NCBI GenBank assembly: GCA_900321595.1
Contig: ONWP01000010.1
Coordinates: 1-7,793 of the forward strand
Reading direction: 5' to 3'
Length of the DNA stretch: 7,793 nucleotides
From: an uncultured Eubacteriales bacterium
GTDB taxonomy: Bacteria; Bacillota; Clostridia; Oscillospirales; Acutalibacteraceae
A model generated the notes under the pieces. The model was not told the DNA's origin. It saw only the letters and a list, made by a program, of their open reading frames with translations, and searched no databases. A program made the translations under genes and the position numbers. Positions 5,344 to 7,793 of the stretch are shown in pieces; position 1 is the stretch's first letter, and each line of letters begins with the position of its first letter.

Positions 5344-7125
5344 ATGAAACAACGCAGCATATCCTTTGGCGAACGCATCAAAAACGCCGTGGGGATCGAG
5401 GGCGATACCCGCACGGTCATAAAGCCCATGCTCCAGTACACGGCGACGAATATCGCGACCGGCGGAGCCAGCTACTTTTTCGGGCTTTACTACATTCCGT
5501 TCTTAGTGTATGTCGAGCATCTGACGACGACGCAGGTCGGGATCATCATTCTCATCAAAAGCCTGTGGGACGCGATCACGGATCCCGTGATGGGCGTGAT
5601 CACGGACCGCACACGCTCGCGGTTCGGAAAGCACCGGTTCTGGGTGATGGCCGCCGTGCTGCCCTTCGTGACCACGTTCTTCATGACGTGGTACTCCTTC
5701 GGGCTGTCGGACGGCGCTTCCGGCAATACGGTGATGTGGTATTACATCATCGCCTATATGCTGTATTCGACGGCTTCGACTGTGCTGCAGGTGCCGCATA
5801 CGGCGATGCTGCCGGAGATGGCGCCAGACTATTTCCTGCGCACGCAGTACAATTCCGTCGGATATCTGATGAATTCCGTCGGGATGGTTCCGTCGTTCCT
5901 GCTCGCGGCGATCGTGCTCAATTTTGTCCGGCCGCAGGTGATGAGCGTCGGCGGCTTCATCAAGTCGCTGATCGGCTGCTTTACCAACACGCTGGACGCG
6001 GAGACGGTGCCGAAGGAAAAGTATATGCTCGTCGGACTGGTGCTGGCGGTCGCGTACGTCATCCCGCTCGCGATCACGGCGTTCGGCTGCCGCGAGCGCA
6101 GCTCCGCGCACGAGCATTTCGCGCCGTTTGACCGGAATTACGCGTTTCGGGAATACCGGCTCGTTTTCAAGAACAAGGCGTTCCGGCAGTATTTCGCGAT
6201 CAGCGTGCTGTATATGTTCGCGCTCGGCTTTTACAACAACGCGAAGATCTTCATGCTGTCCGAGCTGACGGACACCTATTTCCTCTACGGTCTGATCAAT
6301 ATCATAGCCGGGATCTTTGAGGCCGGCGCGTTTCCGCTCAACTACGCGATCACAAAGAGATTCGGCAAACAGAAGTGCTCCTGGATCACGACGCCCTTCT
6401 ACATCGCGTCGCTGGCGATCATTTTGTTCCTGACGACGCCGCAGACGCCCGGCGCGAAGACGCTGACGACGGTGCTGGTGCTGCTGCACACGGTCATGTA
6501 CAACTTCGGCCTGTCCGGGATCGGCTTCACCACGTCCAATACCTATCCGGATATCACGGATGTGGACGAGATGATCACCGGACGCCGCAGGGAAGGCGTG
6601 ATCGCGACGTTTTCCACGTTTATCAAGAAGGTCTCGTCCGGCTTTCTGGGCATGATCGTGCTGACCGGACTGGAGTGGTTCGGCGTGAATCCGTCCCGCG
6701 GCAGCAAGACGGCGCTCGTGGGCACCATCGGCGAGGGACATCACGCCTATGAGCTGTTCGGCAGCGTGTTTTCACAGAATTTCGGGATCAAGCTGTTCTC
6801 GGCGGCCGTTCCGATCGCGTGCGTCGTCGGCTGTCTGGTCTGCCTGCGCAGATTCACCATGACAAAGCAGCAGCACACCATGATCCGCGCCGCGATCGCG
6901 ACGCGCAGGAAATACGGCGCGGTCGCGCTGACGGACGCGGAAAAGGCGGTCTGTGAGCAGATCGCGGGGCAGAAATGGGAGACGATGTGGATCGGACAGC
7001 CTGAACCGGACGCGGAGGCCGTCGCGCCGGCGATGACGGACGGGAAATACGATCTGCTTGAAGAAGAAAAAGCCCGGCTCGCCAAGGAGCGCGAACGGGC
7101 GGTGAAAGGAGCGGGAAACAAATGA
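5344..7125 (+). CDS. GPH/MelB-family sugar-cation symporter (MFS_2)
   Basis: This 593-residue inner-membrane protein belongs to the glycoside-pentoside-hexuronide symporter family, which imports sugars or glycosides with Na+ or H+. The diagnostic block SLWDAITDPVMG (residues 74-85) is followed by the loop signature ITDRTRSRFGKHR (86-98). D76 and D80 match the two MelB helix-II aspartates that bind the coupling ion. About 12 hydrophobic helices run to residue 500. Family members are usually about 450-500 residues. The extra length is an insertion around 197-226 in the TM5-TM6 region and a charged tail of about 90 residues (503-593) whose end is Glu/Lys/Arg-rich and may form a coiled coil. GGAGG at 5332-5336 fixes the start, 30 nt after cca, with no terminator between. 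Its stop overlaps the next start. The substrate is unknown; a fucosidase-like gene nearby hints at a glycoside. Confidence 0.87.
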   Translation: MKQRSISFGERIKNAVGIEGDTRTVIKPMLQYTATNIATGGASYFFGLYYIPFLVYVEHLTTTQVGIIILIKSLWDAITDPVMGVITDRTRSRFGKHRFWVMAAVLPFVTTFFMTWYSFGLSDGASGNTVMWYYIIAYMLYSTASTVLQVPHTAMLPEMAPDYFLRTQYNSVGYLMNSVGMVPSFLLAAIVLNFVRPQVMSVGGFIKSLIGCFTNTLDAETVPKEKYMLVGLVLAVAYVIPLAITAFGCRERSSAHEHFAPFDRNYAFREYRLVFKNKAFRQYFAISVLYMFALGFYNNAKIFMLSELTDTYFLYGLINIIAGIFEAGAFPLNYAITKRFGKQKCSWITTPFYIASLAIILFLTTPQTPGAKTLTTVLVLLHTVMYNFGLSGIGFTTSNTYPDITDVDEMITGRRREGVIATFSTFIKKVSSGFLGMIVLTGLEWFGVNPSRGSKTALVGTIGEGHHAYELFGSVFSQNFGIKLFSAAVPIACVVGCLVCLRRFTMTKQQHTMIRAAIATRRKYGAVALTDAEKAVCEQIAGQKWETMWIGQPEPDAEAVAPAMTDGKYDLLEEEKARLAKERERAVKGAGNK

Positions 7126-7589
7126 AGAACTTCCTTTTTTACCTGATCCAGTGGACGTGGGGTCTGCCGGTCAATCTCATCGGCGGCGTCGTCGCGCTCA
7201 TCTGCAGAGCGAAGGGGTATGAGCAGAAGCGGTTCAAGCACGCGCTGATCACGTATCTGCCGTGGAAGCAGGGCGGTCTGAGCCTGGGACTGTTCATCTT
7301 CATCCGCAAGGAGCATCCCAATGAGATCTGGCGCTACAACACGCCGATCCATGAGTACGGCCACACCTGGCAGGCGCTGCTGCTGGGACCGCTCTACTGG
7401 CTCATAATCGGTCTGCCGAGCGCGGTCTGGTGCAATTTCTTTGAGAAGTACCGCCGGAAGAATCACGTCTCCTACTACGTGTTCTATCCGGAAAAATGGG
7501 CGAACGCATGGGGACAGAAGTTCTCCGGCATGCGTATGAAGCTGGAGGGCGAGGACCCGCAGGCATATAAAAAGATCGCGAAAAAATAA
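7122..7589 (+). CDS. Unrecognised membrane protein with HEYGH metalloprotease-like motif
   Basis: I do not recognise a named family for this 155-residue protein. It has HEYGHTWQ at residues 77-84, an HExxH zinc-binding motif, and PEKWANAWG at 123-131, where E124 followed by WAN resembles the ExxA-type third zinc ligand of gluzincin-like peptidases. Hydrophobic segments lie around 8-28, 52-61 and 85-104, so the motif would sit at the membrane surface. Trp and Tyr are frequent and the C-terminus is basic. ATG at 7122 overlaps the transporter stop by 4 nt (ATGA), and AAAGGAG at 7105-7111 lies 10 nt upstream, suggesting co-translation with the symporter. A role in processing, folding or regulating that transporter is conceivable but is inference; a non-catalytic metal site is equally possible. 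Confidence 0.85.
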   Translation: MKNFLFYLIQWTWGLPVNLIGGVVALICRAKGYEQKRFKHALITYLPWKQGGLSLGLFIFIRKEHPNEIWRYNTPIHEYGHTWQALLLGPLYWLIIGLPSAVWCNFFEKYRRKNHVSYYVFYPEKWANAWGQKFSGMRMKLEGEDPQAYKKIAKK

Positions 7590-7594
7590 TACGG

Positions 7595-7616
7595 ACCGGG
7601 AGCAAACGCTCCCGGT
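7595..7616. terminator. Hairpin between convergent genes, probable two-way terminator
   Basis: ACCGGGAGC (7595-7603), loop AAAC, and GCTCCCGGT (7608-7616) form a perfect 9-bp stem 5 nt after the HEYGH gene stop. The plus-strand tail is a poor U-tract (TTTCGCTT). Reading leftward, an A/T-rich stretch with six Ts follows about 8 nt beyond the stem. It lies between two converging stop codons and probably serves both transcripts. Confidence 0.75.
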
Positions 7617-7622
7617 TTCGCT

Positions 7623-7793
7623 TCAGTTGATCTGCAGAAAAGCGATCTGCGGCGCCGCGCGGCATTCGTCGAAGACGATCTTTACGCCGTTCGATTCGAC
7701 AGCGCCCCTGCCGCAGCAGATCTTTTTGTGGCCGACCGCGCCGCCCTTATAAAAGAGCTTCCACTTGCCCTTGACATGGACAAACACGCGGAA
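7623..7793 (-). CDS. C-terminal fragment of a GH29 alpha-L-fucosidase-like protein (5' part beyond window)
   Basis: A minus-strand frame is open from the window edge to TGA at 7623-7625, giving the last 56 residues of a larger protein. They read as a beta-rich domain: GKWKLFYKGGAVGHKKI (9-25), then VKIVFDECRAAPQIAFLQIN (37-56). This resembles the C-terminal beta-sandwich of alpha-L-fucosidases (GH29), which ends in a pattern like iGhKri, then rl.i..sra.P.Is.f.ly. The catalytic domain is outside the window, so the activity cannot be confirmed. Such enzymes release fucose from glycans. The gene converges on the plus-strand operon and shares its terminator. Other carbohydrate-active proteins with a similar discoidin-like end are possible. 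Confidence 0.6.
   Translation of the reverse strand, partial: FRVFVHVKGKWKLFYKGGAVGHKKICCGRGAVESNGVKIVFDECRAAPQIAFLQIN

Noticed and set aside
3226..5352. A 708-codon open frame on the minus strand opposite the thioesterase and cca genes
   Set aside because: It is antisense to two clear genes, is rich in Arg, His and Asp as expected from reversed GC-rich codons, has no recognisable motif, and spans the gap between both genes and the promoter-proximal region.
5503..6744. A 413-codon minus-strand frame opposite the transporter
   Set aside because: Composition is typical of an antisense shadow and the opposite strand carries a clear GPH transporter.

Overview
The window looks like part of the chromosome of a GC-rich member of the Clostridia (Firmicutes), perhaps a gut Oscillospiraceae- or Christensenellales-like bacterium. 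The reasons are a reading frame in which isoprenoid enzyme IspH is fused to ribosomal protein S1, a fusion known from Clostridia; strong AGGAGG-type ribosome binding sites; TATAAT-type promoters in short intergenic gaps; and about 60% GC coding sequence. The organism call is inference. I saw no rRNA, tRNA, CRISPR array or insertion sequence.

Left arm (1-3083, minus strand): one compact operon runs leftward from a promoter near 3113-3141. It encodes an HI0933/YhiN-type flavoprotein, cytidylate kinase (cmk), and an IspH-S1 fusion that leaves the window at base 1. The genes are separated by 14 nt or overlap by 4 nt (ATGA). The fusion is open through the window edge and has no stop at the ispH/rpsA joint. 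The joint carries a Shine-Dalgarno sequence and an ATG, and the last third of the ispH part is an AT-rich island with a promoter-like sequence. The S1 part may therefore also be made separately.

Centre (3084-3246): a divergent promoter region. A leftward promoter serves the flavoprotein operon and a rightward extended -10 promoter serves the thioesterase operon. A perfect 7+7 bp inverted repeat lies just upstream of the rightward -35 box.

Right arm (3247-7589, plus strand): four genes with gaps of 3 nt, 30 nt and a 4-nt overlap, probably one transcript. They encode an acyl-ACP thioesterase, a CCA-adding tRNA nucleotidyltransferase whose HD domain has lost its signature residues, a GPH/MelB-type sugar-cation symporter with an unusual cytoplasmic tail, and a small unrecognised membrane protein with an HEYGH zinc-protease-like motif, coupled to the transporter by ATGA. 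A strong hairpin at 7595-7616 separates this operon from a convergent minus-strand gene whose last 56 codons resemble the C-terminus of a GH29 alpha-L-fucosidase.

Most of the window is housekeeping: flavin redox, CMP phosphorylation, isoprenoid precursors, translation, fatty-acid release and tRNA 3' ends. The less ordinary parts are the IspH-S1 joint, the transporter/HEYGH pair, the altered HD domain and the thioesterase operator candidate.
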